From NCBI RefSeq assembly GCF_000189275.1, contig NZ_AEVT01000031.1:1-64000 (forward strand): a stretch of 64,000 bases of DNA, given 5' to 3'. The DNA comes from Vibrio sinaloensis DSM 21326. Lineage in GTDB: Bacteria > Pseudomonadota > Gammaproteobacteria > Enterobacterales > Vibrionaceae. A program made the position numbers and the translations under genes. The notes under the pieces were generated by a model that was given only the letters and a program-made list of their open reading frames with translations, did no database searches and was not told the origin of the DNA. Shown piece after piece: positions 25,623-33,165 of the stretch (positions are counted from its first letter, which is position 1; each line of letters begins with the position of its first letter).

Positions 25623-26642
25623 TTACCCTTGCTGAGTGTGTTTGTTCTGGTAGCTGCTCGCCATACGTACGGTGAGCTTCAGCGCGTTTTCCATTGCCGG
25701 TGTCGAGGCGATGTTCTTGCCGTAAATGTCAAACGCTGAACCATGGTTGGCCGTGGCGATAGGGATCGGGATTCCCCCTTGCACCGTCACTCCACGGTCA
25801 AATCCCATCATTTTTAGCGCCGTTGCCCCTTGATCGTGATACATAGAAACAATCGAGTTCATCGCTTCTTTCTCTACCACCCACATGGTGGTATCGCCGG
25901 GGAACGGACCAAAAGCTTGAATGCCTTTCTGTTGGGCTTTCTCTATGGCAGGAGTGATGATAGTAATCTCCTCATCTCCGAACAGGCCGCCTTCACCACC
26001 ATGTGGGTTCAATGCTTGAACCGCTATCCGTGGTTGCTCAAAGCCCGCCGATTTCAGGGTTGAATCCATCAATTCAATGGTTTCCAGAACGGAATCAACG
26101 CTCAAGTTATCAACAACATGCTTAAAAGGAATGTGCGACGTGACACGTCCAGCCCAAATGTCATCCACGACATTCACTTCACATCCAAAGCCATCAAACC
26201 CTGTCAGCTCGGCAAACCATGACAGTTCGTCTCGATGCTGCAAACCAGCTTTGCTCATCGCTTGTTTATTCAAAGGAGCAAAACAGATGCCATGTGTTTT
26301 GTGTGCTAAGGTCAAATCCACCGCAATTTTTAGTGATTCCAGAACGTAAGTCCCCCCTTGAGGGGTCGCTGAACCATACTGAATCGCGTCTGGGTGGGAG
26401 CTTTTAAACTTCAGGAGTACGGGTTTGCCTGCACTGAAATTAGCTTGCTCAAACTGTTCAACTACATCGTATTCAAAAGACGTTTGGGCGATATCCATCC
26501 CTTTACGCAGTTCATACTCATCGGCAATGATCAAAATGTTAGCCTGAAGGCGATTGGCTTCTTGCGCCAATACTTTAACTGCAACCTCAGGGCCAATGCC
26601 TGATGGGTCCCCGAGGACAAGTGCAATAGTTGGTTTAGTCAT
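25623..26642 (-). CDS. pdxA2: PdxA-family 4-phospho-hydroxyacid dehydrogenase
   Basis: 339 residues, PdxA fold with N-terminal GDPSGIGPEV, metal ligands His in GLQHRDEL and in VVDNL-preceding FKHVVD, and MYHDQG, and the C-terminal TANHGSAFDIYGK. PdxA proper oxidises 4-phosphohydroxy-L-threonine for vitamin B6. Paralogues in sugar-acid operons (PdxA2) oxidise 4-phospho-D-erythronate or threonate and release DHAP and CO2. Context in a TRAP/dhaKL operon without other B6 genes favours the second type. No DtnK-like kinase for the acids is in the window. Confidence 0.88.
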   Translation of the reverse strand: MTKPTIALVLGDPSGIGPEVAVKVLAQEANRLQANILIIADEYELRKGMDIAQTSFEYDVVEQFEQANFSAGKPVLLKFKSSHPDAIQYGSATPQGGTYVLESLKIAVDLTLAHKTHGICFAPLNKQAMSKAGLQHRDELSWFAELTGFDGFGCEVNVVDDIWAGRVTSHIPFKHVVDNLSVDSVLETIELMDSTLKSAGFEQPRIAVQALNPHGGEGGLFGDEEITIITPAIEKAQQKGIQAFGPFPGDTTMWVVEKEAMNSIVSMYHDQGATALKMMGFDRGVTVQGGIPIPIATANHGSAFDIYGKNIASTPAMENALKLTVRMASSYQNKHTQQG

Positions 26643-26658
26643 TTCTCAGTTCCTTGAA

Positions 26659-27942
26659 TTATTTATAGATGTAGTCCACGAATCCAACGGACAACGCCGG
26701 GACATAAGTGGCCAGCAGCAGCACCGCAAACAGTACGCCGATGAATAGCACGTTGACTTTGGTTACCTGCCAAATGTCGCGCTTAGCGATTGAGCAAGCA
26801 GTGATCAAAACGCTGGCAACAGGAGGGGTTTGTTGACCAATAGAGATGTTGAGCGCCAACATGATACCGAAGTGGATTGGGTCAATGCCCAGCTCATGAA
26901 TTAGCGGTAGTACAATCGGCACGGTAAGAATGATGGCCGCCGCGCCGTGCAAGAACACACCAACGATAAGCAACATGACATTAAGCATCATCAACACCAC
27001 ATATTTGTTCTCTGAGATACTTAAGATGCCAGCAGCCATCGCTTGAGGGACTTCTTGTTCCGTTAGGAATAACCCTAATACCGCCGACGTTGCGACCAGC
27101 AACATCACAACCGATGTTCCGGTTACGCCTTCCATCATCGCTTTATAGAAGAGTTTTAGGTTCATCTCTCTATAGATGAAGACACTGATAAGCAGCGCCA
27201 AAAGTACGGCAATACCCGCCGCCTCAGTCGCGGTCATAAAGCCCGATAGAATGCCGCCTAAAATCGCAAACGGGAGAGTTAATGCCCAGAACGCATCCTT
27301 AAACGCGACGCCCAGTTTACGTAAACTAAACGCCTCTTCGCGTGGTAAGTCATACTTCACAGCGTAGTAGTAACACACCGCAAACATACCTGCGGCGCCG
27401 AGCAACCCGGAGACGATACCCGCCACAAAAAGCTGCGAGATAGAAACATCGGCCATCGCCCCATAGATGATCATCGGAAGAGATGGGGGGATGATCACGG
27501 CAAGCGAGGCGGATGAAGAGGTGACGGCAGCCGAGAAACTTCCCGAATAACCGCGTTTTTTCATCGCTGGGATTAAAATTGAGCCAAGAGCAGCCACATC
27601 GGCGACCGCAGACCCAGAGATCTCAGCAAAGATCATAGAGACACCCACGTTCACCATAGATAGGCCACCACGTACAAAACCAACAATCGCGTTAACAAAG
27701 TTGATCAAACGAAGCGAAATCCCACCTGTGTTCATTAAAGCGCCCGCAAATACGAACAGAGGAATCGACAGCAGGGTAAACTTTGAGCCACCTTCGAACA
27801 TGGCCAATGCCGCGTTATAGATCGCATCAACACCGGATGTTGCCACCATGCCCACCAATGCCACTGCACCAATTGCTACGCCAATAGGGACATTGATCAT
27901 CACTAGTGCAATCAAACAAATTAAAACTAATATCGCACTCAT
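26659..27942 (-). CDS. TRAP transporter large membrane subunit (second system)
   Basis: 427-residue DctM-type protein. Family segments are INVPIGVAIGAVALVG near the start, SGSAVADVAALGSILIPAMK, SLAVIIPPSLPMIIYG and the late IGQQTPPVASVLITA. It overlaps the small subunit by 4 bp. It shares only family-level features with SiaM, and its ligand is set by the binding protein at 28579. Confidence 0.92.
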   Translation of the reverse strand: MSAILVLICLIALVMINVPIGVAIGAVALVGMVATSGVDAIYNAALAMFEGGSKFTLLSIPLFVFAGALMNTGGISLRLINFVNAIVGFVRGGLSMVNVGVSMIFAEISGSAVADVAALGSILIPAMKKRGYSGSFSAAVTSSSASLAVIIPPSLPMIIYGAMADVSISQLFVAGIVSGLLGAAGMFAVCYYYAVKYDLPREEAFSLRKLGVAFKDAFWALTLPFAILGGILSGFMTATEAAGIAVLLALLISVFIYREMNLKLFYKAMMEGVTGTSVVMLLVATSAVLGLFLTEQEVPQAMAAGILSISENKYVVLMMLNVMLLIVGVFLHGAAAIILTVPIVLPLIHELGIDPIHFGIMLALNISIGQQTPPVASVLITACSIAKRDIWQVTKVNVLFIGVLFAVLLLATYVPALSVGFVDYIYK

Positions 27943-28511
27943 TTCACTGCCTCCATCGCGTCAGCCATATCCTTTTTCGCATCACGAATGGCTTCTTTAA
28001 TTTCTTCGTCTTCTTGTGTTGACCCTGAGCACAACAGCGCCCATGCATGGGGTAGTGAGCACAATTGGGCAACGATAAACAAAACCGCACCGATAGGCAG
28101 CGCCGACTGCGCAAAGGACAAGGTGACAAACTCTAGGCTGGTGAGCGTCTCTTCACCAAAAATTTCGAGTAGGTAGTAACTGGCCCACGCAACAACCGCG
28201 AAAAAACCGATTACGATGATCTCGCTAAACAGAAAGGTGATCTTTCTGAGTGTTAATGACATGCTTGCAACCAAACCACCAAACCCCATGTGTGAACGTT
28301 TCAGCGCACACAAGGCAGAGCCATAAAACGTCAGCCACGCAAGTAAAATGGCGGATACTTCGTCGTACCAATACAAAGAAGCGCCACTAAAACGAGAAAA
28401 AACCGCAACAATAATGATGGCGCTAAGTGCGATAAGAATCGTCATGGAGATAGCGATCAGCACTTTTTCTAGTATGTTTGAAATTGTGTTAATACCGGCT
28501 AGAAAAGACAT
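27939..28511 (-). CDS. TRAP transporter small membrane subunit (second system)
   Basis: DctQ-type protein of about 190 residues with four membrane helices, YWYDEVSAILLAWLTFYGSA in the typical position and a charged C-terminal tail (DEEIKEAIRDAKKDMADAM). An ATG at 28526 is in frame; the ATG at 28511 has GAGGG six bases upstream and is preferred. Preceded by a terminator-like hairpin that separates it from the binding-protein gene. Confidence 0.9.
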   Translation of the reverse strand: MSFLAGINTISNILEKVLIAISMTILIALSAIIIVAVFSRFSGASLYWYDEVSAILLAWLTFYGSALCALKRSHMGFGGLVASMSLTLRKITFLFSEIIVIGFFAVVAWASYYLLEIFGEETLTSLEFVTLSFAQSALPIGAVLFIVAQLCSLPHAWALLCSGSTQEDEEIKEAIRDAKKDMADAMEAVK

Positions 28512-28535
28512 CGTAAGCCCTCGCATAATTAAGCC

Positions 28536-28563
28536 AAAAAGGCCGCGCGTGATTCGCGCAGCC
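28536..28563 (-). terminator. Intergenic terminator/attenuator between TRAP receptor and membrane genes
   Basis: On the minus strand GGC.GCGCG and CGCGC.GCC pair around a 5-nt loop with one internal mismatch, followed by five U. It lies between the binding-protein stop and the small-subunit start and looks like a partial terminator that gives more receptor than channel. Confidence 0.7.
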
Positions 28564-28578
28564 TGTTTTTAAGGGTGG

Positions 28579-29562
28579 TTATTTCGCAGATGCCATCGCT
28601 TTGTTGAGCATCACTTCGCCGTTATTCACGTTCTTAATAAAGTCGTCATAGATTGGCTGGCTTGCATTCACGAACGCATCTCGGTTCGCGACATTCAGCT
28701 TCATTCCACCAGCAACCAACTTATCTTTAAGCTCGGTTTCCAGTTTGGCAGCTTGTTGGTAGCCCCACTGTTGAGCGTTCGCAGCTGAGCTTTCTAAAAT
28801 AGTGCGCACTTGCTCAGGGAATTTGCCGTAATGGCGTGCGCCGGCGGTGAGGTAAGCTGGCGTGTAAACGTGATTTGTGACACTTAAGTAGCCTTGTACT
28901 TCATGTAACTTAGCCGCATAAATATTGGTGTAAGGATTTTCTTGACCGTCAATCACACCCGTTTGCAGACCAATAAAGACTTCACTGAAGCTCATCGGCG
29001 TTGGGTTAGCTCCCCAGTTTTTGAACATCTTTACGCGCCAAGAGCTATTTGGAGTACGCAATTTTAGCCCTTCTAGGTCACTTGGCTCGTTGATCGGACG
29101 CTTAGCATTGGTGATATTACGGAATCCGTTTTCCCAAAAGCCGATCACTTTATAACCTTTCTTCTCTGCAGCAGGGGCAATGTAGGGCCAGAAAACGTCC
29201 TGTTCTATTTTTGCCACATGATCACGGTCGGAAACTAAAAACGGGAGTTCAAACAACGCCATTTCTGATACATGGGTTGGCAGCGTCGAGGTAAGAAGCG
29301 CCAGATCAACGGTGCCAAGTTTCAGCTTCTGCTGTACATCTTTGTCTTTACCTAACTGCGCAGCACCAAAGAACTTAAGGTTGTAGTCAATGCCCTGCTT
29401 TTTAAATTCTTCATTGGCAACCTCAGTAAAATACTGTGTTGTGTTGTACTGCAATGAGCCAACTTGTGCACTGGTTGCAACTTTAAGATCTTTAGCAAGC
29501 ACTGCCCCTGAAAATAGGGTAGCTATGGCAATTGTTGAGTAAGTAATTGTTGTATTATTCAT
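28579..29562 (-). CDS. TRAP transporter periplasmic binding protein (second system)
   Basis: DctP-family receptor, 327 residues from the ATG at 29562 (an in-frame ATG at 29592 would put ten residues ahead of the signal peptide). Signal peptide ends in GAVLA before KDLKVATSAQ. Conserved ligand-region segments are LKLRTPNSSWRVKMFKNWGA, then NPTPMSFSEVFIGLQTGVID and GQENP; the Arg of LRTPN should bind a carboxylate or hydroxyls. Second gene of the operon after rpiB. Ligand unknown; operon enzymes point to a C3-C4 sugar, polyol or sugar acid. Confidence 0.9.
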   Translation of the reverse strand: MNNTTITYSTIAIATLFSGAVLAKDLKVATSAQVGSLQYNTTQYFTEVANEEFKKQGIDYNLKFFGAAQLGKDKDVQQKLKLGTVDLALLTSTLPTHVSEMALFELPFLVSDRDHVAKIEQDVFWPYIAPAAEKKGYKVIGFWENGFRNITNAKRPINEPSDLEGLKLRTPNSSWRVKMFKNWGANPTPMSFSEVFIGLQTGVIDGQENPYTNIYAAKLHEVQGYLSVTNHVYTPAYLTAGARHYGKFPEQVRTILESSAANAQQWGYQQAAKLETELKDKLVAGGMKLNVANRDAFVNASQPIYDDFIKNVNNGEVMLNKAMASAK

Positions 29563-29601
29563 CGTTAGTTTCCACGTTAATCCATTAAACATTGTTTCGG
29601 T

Positions 29602-30048
29602 TTAGTTTATAAACTCTCTCTCTATCTCTTTGATTCGGTTAACTTTTGGTGTAGAAGGACCATCTGAAAACTCCGAATCTAACCAAGTATCGAGAATCGC
29701 TTTTGCGAGTTCGTGACCGATAACACGCGATCCCATGGTAATGATTTGCGCATCATTACTTTTGCGTGCTCTTTCTGCCGAAAACGTATCGTGACAAAGA
29801 GCAGCACGAATCCCTGGAACCTTGTTTGCAACGATAGAAACACCAATCCCCGTCCCACATAAAATAATGCCCCTTTGGTGCTTACCTTCGCTCACTGCAA
29901 CACTTACGGTTTTCGCGATATCGGGATATAAAGTCGCGTTCTCAGGGTCGACCCCATAATCCACAAACTCTATCCCTTTCGAGGCCAAGTGAGACTTTAA
30001 GCACTCCTTAAGCTCAATCGCAGCATCATCACAACCTATCGCTATCAT
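29602..30048 (-). CDS. rpiB: RpiB/LacAB-family sugar phosphate isomerase
   Basis: 148 residues, RpiB fold. The active-site Cys64 in ILCGTGIGVSI and the GIRAALCHDTFSAERARKSN segment are conserved; the N-terminal motif is GCDDAA where ribose-5-phosphate isomerase B of E. coli has GCDHVG, so a catalytic-region His is Asp here. Paralogues in erythritol operons (EryI) convert D-erythrulose 4-phosphate to D-erythrose 4-phosphate. First gene of the minus-strand operon; AGGAGG sits just before the ATG. Ribose 5-phosphate isomerisation, feeding RibB, is the main alternative. Confidence 0.87.
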   Translation of the reverse strand: MIAIGCDDAAIELKECLKSHLASKGIEFVDYGVDPENATLYPDIAKTVSVAVSEGKHQRGIILCGTGIGVSIVANKVPGIRAALCHDTFSAERARKSNDAQIITMGSRVIGHELAKAILDTWLDSEFSDGPSTPKVNRIKEIEREFIN

Positions 30049-30471
30049 GTTTCCTCCTGTTCAAATGACCACGAAAGTTACAAATGATACTGAACGTTTA
30101 ATCATCAAAATAACACTTGAACATTATTTAACTGAGATCATCGTCAACAAAAATACACAAATAATTAACATTTTCGTGATCGATACTAGTAACATTTTAA
30201 AAACAATTGTTCGACGCAGCAAACATCCAACCAAAATCACAAAAAATATTTATTAATTTAAAATCAATTACTTAGACCATAAATCAACAGTAACATTTAG
30301 TTACTTGTTAGAGCCAAAACTCTATTCTTAGTCGCAATACTCCTGCTCGATATGCGTTTTGATAATATGAACACAGCCATGAACTATTGAAAGTAATAAG
30401 ATGCGAACATTTGTTTTTACACCTGAACATATGATTTAATCATTGAACATATGTACAACAAGGAAGAAAGT
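30049..30471. promoter_or_regulatory. Divergent control region rpiB / glpX
   Basis: 423 AT-rich bases without a credible gene. It contains repeated TGAAC-type elements: TGAACGTTTA at 30091, TGAACATTAT at 30118, TGAACATATG at 30424 and again at 30444, the last two exactly 20 bp apart. The last is nearly a palindrome (TGAACATATGTACA). The middle, from about 30130 to 30420, shows no structure I can interpret beyond A/T richness. Confidence 0.6.
30424..30457. promoter_or_regulatory. Probable SorC-family operator pair
   Basis: Two copies of TGAACATATG spaced 20 bp (two helical turns) lie just upstream of the glpX ribosome site. The second, TGAACATATGTACA, differs from a perfect 14-bp palindrome at one symmetric pair. 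TGAACA...TGTTCA palindromes are bound by LsrR, a SorC-family regulator, and a SorC protein is encoded downstream at 31531. Binding is inferred. Confidence 0.5.
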
Positions 30472-31476
30472 ATGAACCAGCTAGGATTAACCCTGACACA
30501 AGTGACAGAGGCGGCAGCGCTTGCTGCCTATCAATGGCTCGGCAGAGGGTGTAAAAACGCAGCTGATCAAGCGGCAGTATCAGCCATGCGTAAACAACTG
30601 AATGCGAGCGAGATAGAGGCAAGAATTGCCATTGGAGAAGGCGAGATCGACGACGCTCCTATGCTCTATATCGGCGAAGAGTTAGGGCGAGGGGGCGCTA
30701 AAATTGATATTGCTGTTGACCCAATCGAAGGGACGAGAATGACCGCAATGGGACAAGCCAATGCGCTCGCCGTTCTCGCGGCAACAGAACGTGGTGCTCT
30801 ATTACAAGCGCCCGACATGTATATGGAGAAGTTGGTGACTCGCCCGCAAGCTAGCAGCGCAACCATTAACCTATCTCAACCGTTGGAAGAAAACTTAATC
30901 AATATTGCACGTGCGCTGAATAAACCCCTCTCCCAATTGGCGGTTGCAACATTAGCCAAACCGCGACATGAGAAGCTTATCGCCCAGCTTCATTCTCTAG
31001 GAGTAAAAGTGTATGCGTTCCCTGATGGGGATGTTGCTGCATCTTTGCTGGTTTGCCTACCCGACAATGATATTGATGTGATGGTTTGTACTGGGGGAGC
31101 GCCAGAGGGGGTGATAAGCGCTGCAGTTGTCAAAGCTCTTGGAGGTGTGATGCAAGCTCGCTTGCTGACTCGTGACCATGTTAAAGGGGCAACGCCAGAG
31201 AACATTCGACTCGCTAACAAAGAGCATCAACGCTGTCTACAAATGGGCACCACTCCCAACCGTATTCTCACCCTTGATGACATGGTAAAAACTGACAATA
31301 TTATCTTTTGTGCAACCGGAATTACCAAAGGGGATGTTGTAAATGGCGTGCAAAAGTACGCTCAACACCTAACAACTGAGACTCTGCTTGTACAAGGGGA
31401 AACAAAAACGATTAGAATGATCTCGTCAACTCATCAGGCAGATACCGCTAACGAGTTGATTACACTGAAAGTATAA
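30472..31476 (+). CDS. glpX: GlpX-family class II bisphosphatase
   Basis: 334 residues from the ATG at 30472, which has AAGGAAG upstream; the in-frame ATG at 30451 lies inside the operator-like repeat. Metal and substrate motifs are IGEGEIDDAPML, GRGGAKIDIAVDPIEGT and GGAPEGVISA. Class II fructose-1,6-bisphosphatases also act on sedoheptulose-1,7-bisphosphate. In the setting of an erythrose-4-phosphate-forming operon, aldol addition of DHAP to E4P and dephosphorylation of the bisphosphate is a plausible job. Followed by the SorC regulator gene 54 bp downstream. Confidence 0.9.
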   Translation: MNQLGLTLTQVTEAAALAAYQWLGRGCKNAADQAAVSAMRKQLNASEIEARIAIGEGEIDDAPMLYIGEELGRGGAKIDIAVDPIEGTRMTAMGQANALAVLAATERGALLQAPDMYMEKLVTRPQASSATINLSQPLEENLINIARALNKPLSQLAVATLAKPRHEKLIAQLHSLGVKVYAFPDGDVAASLLVCLPDNDIDVMVCTGGAPEGVISAAVVKALGGVMQARLLTRDHVKGATPENIRLANKEHQRCLQMGTTPNRILTLDDMVKTDNIIFCATGITKGDVVNGVQKYAQHLTTETLLVQGETKTIRMISSTHQADTANELITLKV

Positions 31477-31530
31477 TCAAACGAACAATAAAGATGTGGT
31501 GTATCAAAACCTCAGCTTCAAAGGAAGAGC

Positions 31531-32511
31531 ATGGACTTGACCAATATTGAACAAACTGAAGAAACCAACCTTCTGACTGAAATAGCCGTCGCCTACTATC
31601 AAGATGGCGCCACTCAAGAAGAGATTTCGAAGCGTTTTGGGCTTTCACGGGTTAAAATCGGCCGATTGCTTAAGCGAGCCCGAGACCAAGGCATTGTCGA
31701 AATAAAGGTTAAATACCATCCAGTGTTTGGGGCAAAATTGGAAGAGCAACTCAAAGAACGCTTCGGACTGAAACGCGCGTTGATCGCACTCGATCAGCCA
31801 ACGGAAGAAGAGCAGCGCGCTTTGCTAGCCGGGGTTGTTTCGACCTACTTATCTTCAACCCTTAAAGACGGTATGGTGATTTCTGTGGGCCAAGGGCGTA
31901 ATGTCTCCGCGGTATCAGAACACATCGGCGTAGTAAACCCGAAGAAATGTACCTTTGTCTCTAGTATCGGTGGTATTCATCCTCGAGGTGGAATGCTTAA
32001 CGCCGACCATATTTCTCGTCAGTTTGCCAAAACATTTGGTGGAGTAAGCGAAACCCTCTATGCTCCGGCTTATATTCGTAATCCTGAGCTTAGAAATGCG
32101 CTACTAGAAGATGAAACCGTGCAGCAAACCATGGATATCGCGCGTAAATCAGACGTAGCGTTAGTCGGTATCGGTGACTTGAACGAGAGCAGTTATATGG
32201 TCAACCTTGGTTGGTTCTCAGTCCAAGAAATGGTTGAGGCAAGAATACAGCAAGGGGTAGTTGGTGAAGTAGGTGGTTATGATTTTTACGATATCAAAGG
32301 CCAAGTGCAAAACACCAAAATGAGTAACCGTGTGATTGGCTTAACCATAGCGGACTATCAAAAAATCCCTCAGGTCATTGCGATCGCCGCCGAAAGCAGT
32401 AAGCCCCTGTCTATTGTTGGCGCGTTACGTACCGGAGCTATAGATATACTCGCAACCAGTGTCGCCAACGCAATCACCATCCTCAATCTCGACGCCCAGC
32501 AATATAGTTAA
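31531..32511 (+). CDS. SorC-family sugar-binding transcriptional regulator
   Basis: 326 residues: N-terminal helix-turn-helix (ATQEEISKRFGLSRVKIGRL at about 30-49) and a C-terminal sugar-phosphate-binding domain of the SorC family (SVGQGRNVSAV, FVSSIGG, VALVGIGDL, LTIADYQKIPQVIAIA, GALRTGAIDILAT). EryD of erythritol operons and LsrR belong to this family. Co-directional with glpX and divergent from the rpiB-TRAP-dhaKL operon, it is the obvious local regulator. Its terminator follows at 32521. Confidence 0.9.
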   Translation: MDLTNIEQTEETNLLTEIAVAYYQDGATQEEISKRFGLSRVKIGRLLKRARDQGIVEIKVKYHPVFGAKLEEQLKERFGLKRALIALDQPTEEEQRALLAGVVSTYLSSTLKDGMVISVGQGRNVSAVSEHIGVVNPKKCTFVSSIGGIHPRGGMLNADHISRQFAKTFGGVSETLYAPAYIRNPELRNALLEDETVQQTMDIARKSDVALVGIGDLNESSYMVNLGWFSVQEMVEARIQQGVVGEVGGYDFYDIKGQVQNTKMSNRVIGLTIADYQKIPQVIAIAAESSKPLSIVGALRTGAIDILATSVANAITILNLDAQQYS

Positions 32512-32520
32512 CCGCAACAA

Positions 32521-32544
32521 AAAAGGCGCTATATAGCGCCTTTT
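32521..32544. terminator. Bidirectional intrinsic terminator
   Basis: AAAAGGCGCT and AGCGCCTTTT form a perfect 10-bp stem around ATAT, flanked by A and T runs on both sides. It separates the SorC gene from the convergent small ORF. Confidence 0.9.
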
Positions 32545-32558
32545 AATTCTTCAGTAGC

Positions 32559-32717
32559 TTAAGCTGCCCAAGATAATCCTGTCAGTACAACGGTTGCGGC
32601 GGCTACCGTGTACATAGCGATAATCGTTGCGACTTCTTTCGCCTCAAACCGTAACGCAGCTTTCTTTCCTTGATTGCTATCCTGAGCCAAGCTGTCAATG
32701 TTCATCGTATTGTTCAT
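32559..32717 (-). CDS. Small single-span membrane protein (hypothetical)
   Basis: Predicted 52 residues from the ATG at 32717, with AAAGGTG six bases upstream. The N-terminal half is polar (MNNTMNIDSLAQDSNQGKK) and the C-terminal half hydrophobic (ATIIAMYTVAAATVVLTGL) ending SWAA. It fills the space before the bidirectional terminator and has its own upstream region. No family recognised; called from ribosome site, membrane segment and terminator only. Confidence 0.45.
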   Translation of the reverse strand: MNNTMNIDSLAQDSNQGKKAALRFEAKEVATIIAMYTVAAATVVLTGLSWAA

Positions 32718-32993
32718 AACCACACCTTTTCTCCCAATCAAAATTGGTTAAATTATACACAAAATGTGATTTAGATCCACACGTTCTGTAATTAAATTAC
32801 CAAAAATATGCTAATTTCGACACTTAAAAAGAAACTTAATTACATCAAACTAGGATGTATTTTTTACAACACCCCTTAAAACACTGACACACGCATGAGT
32901 AACAAGCTGAATTTGCGACGCTTTGTACACTAAATAAGTAAGCCACTCGGGGGAAAAGAACGCATTCATGGTTTCGTTGTTCGTCTTCTCGTT

Positions 32994-33027
32994 GTCAATT
33001 ACACAACGGTTGCGATGTGAAATTTAC
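32994..33027 (+). promoter_or_regulatory. Putative NorR enhancer sites upstream of hcp
   Basis: GTCAATTACAC at 32994-33004 and GTGAAATTTAC at 33017-33027 both fit the GT-N7-AC core of NorR sites and are 23 bp apart. A degenerate copy beginning GTTTCG lies another 23 bp upstream at 32971. They sit 57-90 bp before the sigma-54 promoter, a normal enhancer distance. Confidence 0.5.
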
Positions 33028-33082
33028 AACACACACAGTTTTAATAAATATAAATATCATTTAATATCAACAACTTAACTAT

Positions 33083-33098
33083 TGGCACGCTCTCTGCT
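33083..33098 (+). promoter_or_regulatory. Sigma-54 promoter of hcp
   Basis: TGGCACGctctcTGCT: the -24 GG at 33084-33085 and the -12 GC at 33096-33097 have the required 12-bp offset, and the -24 element is a perfect TGGCACG. Transcription should begin about 33109, giving a leader near 57 nt before the hcp ATG. Confidence 0.75.
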
Positions 33099-33165
33099 CT
33101 GCCTGTGACAAATTATCAATAAGCGGACTCATCCGCTAAACACTTACTGTTACTGGAGACGCGCA

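Larger units (their letters stand above)
32718..33165. promoter_or_regulatory. Upstream region of hcp and the small ORF
   Basis: 448 bases with no convincing gene. It holds the sigma-54 promoter and two GT-N7-AC sites of hcp (listed separately). Near 32765 is TGTGATTTAGATCC, a half-match to CRP/FNR-type sites facing the small ORF. The remainder is A/T-rich. Confidence 0.5.

Noticed and set aside
32765-32786. CRP or FNR site upstream of hcp
   Set aside because: TGTGATTTAGATCCACA has one extra base between half-sites and faces the small ORF, and nearby TTAAT/ATCAA halves have the wrong spacing for FNR.
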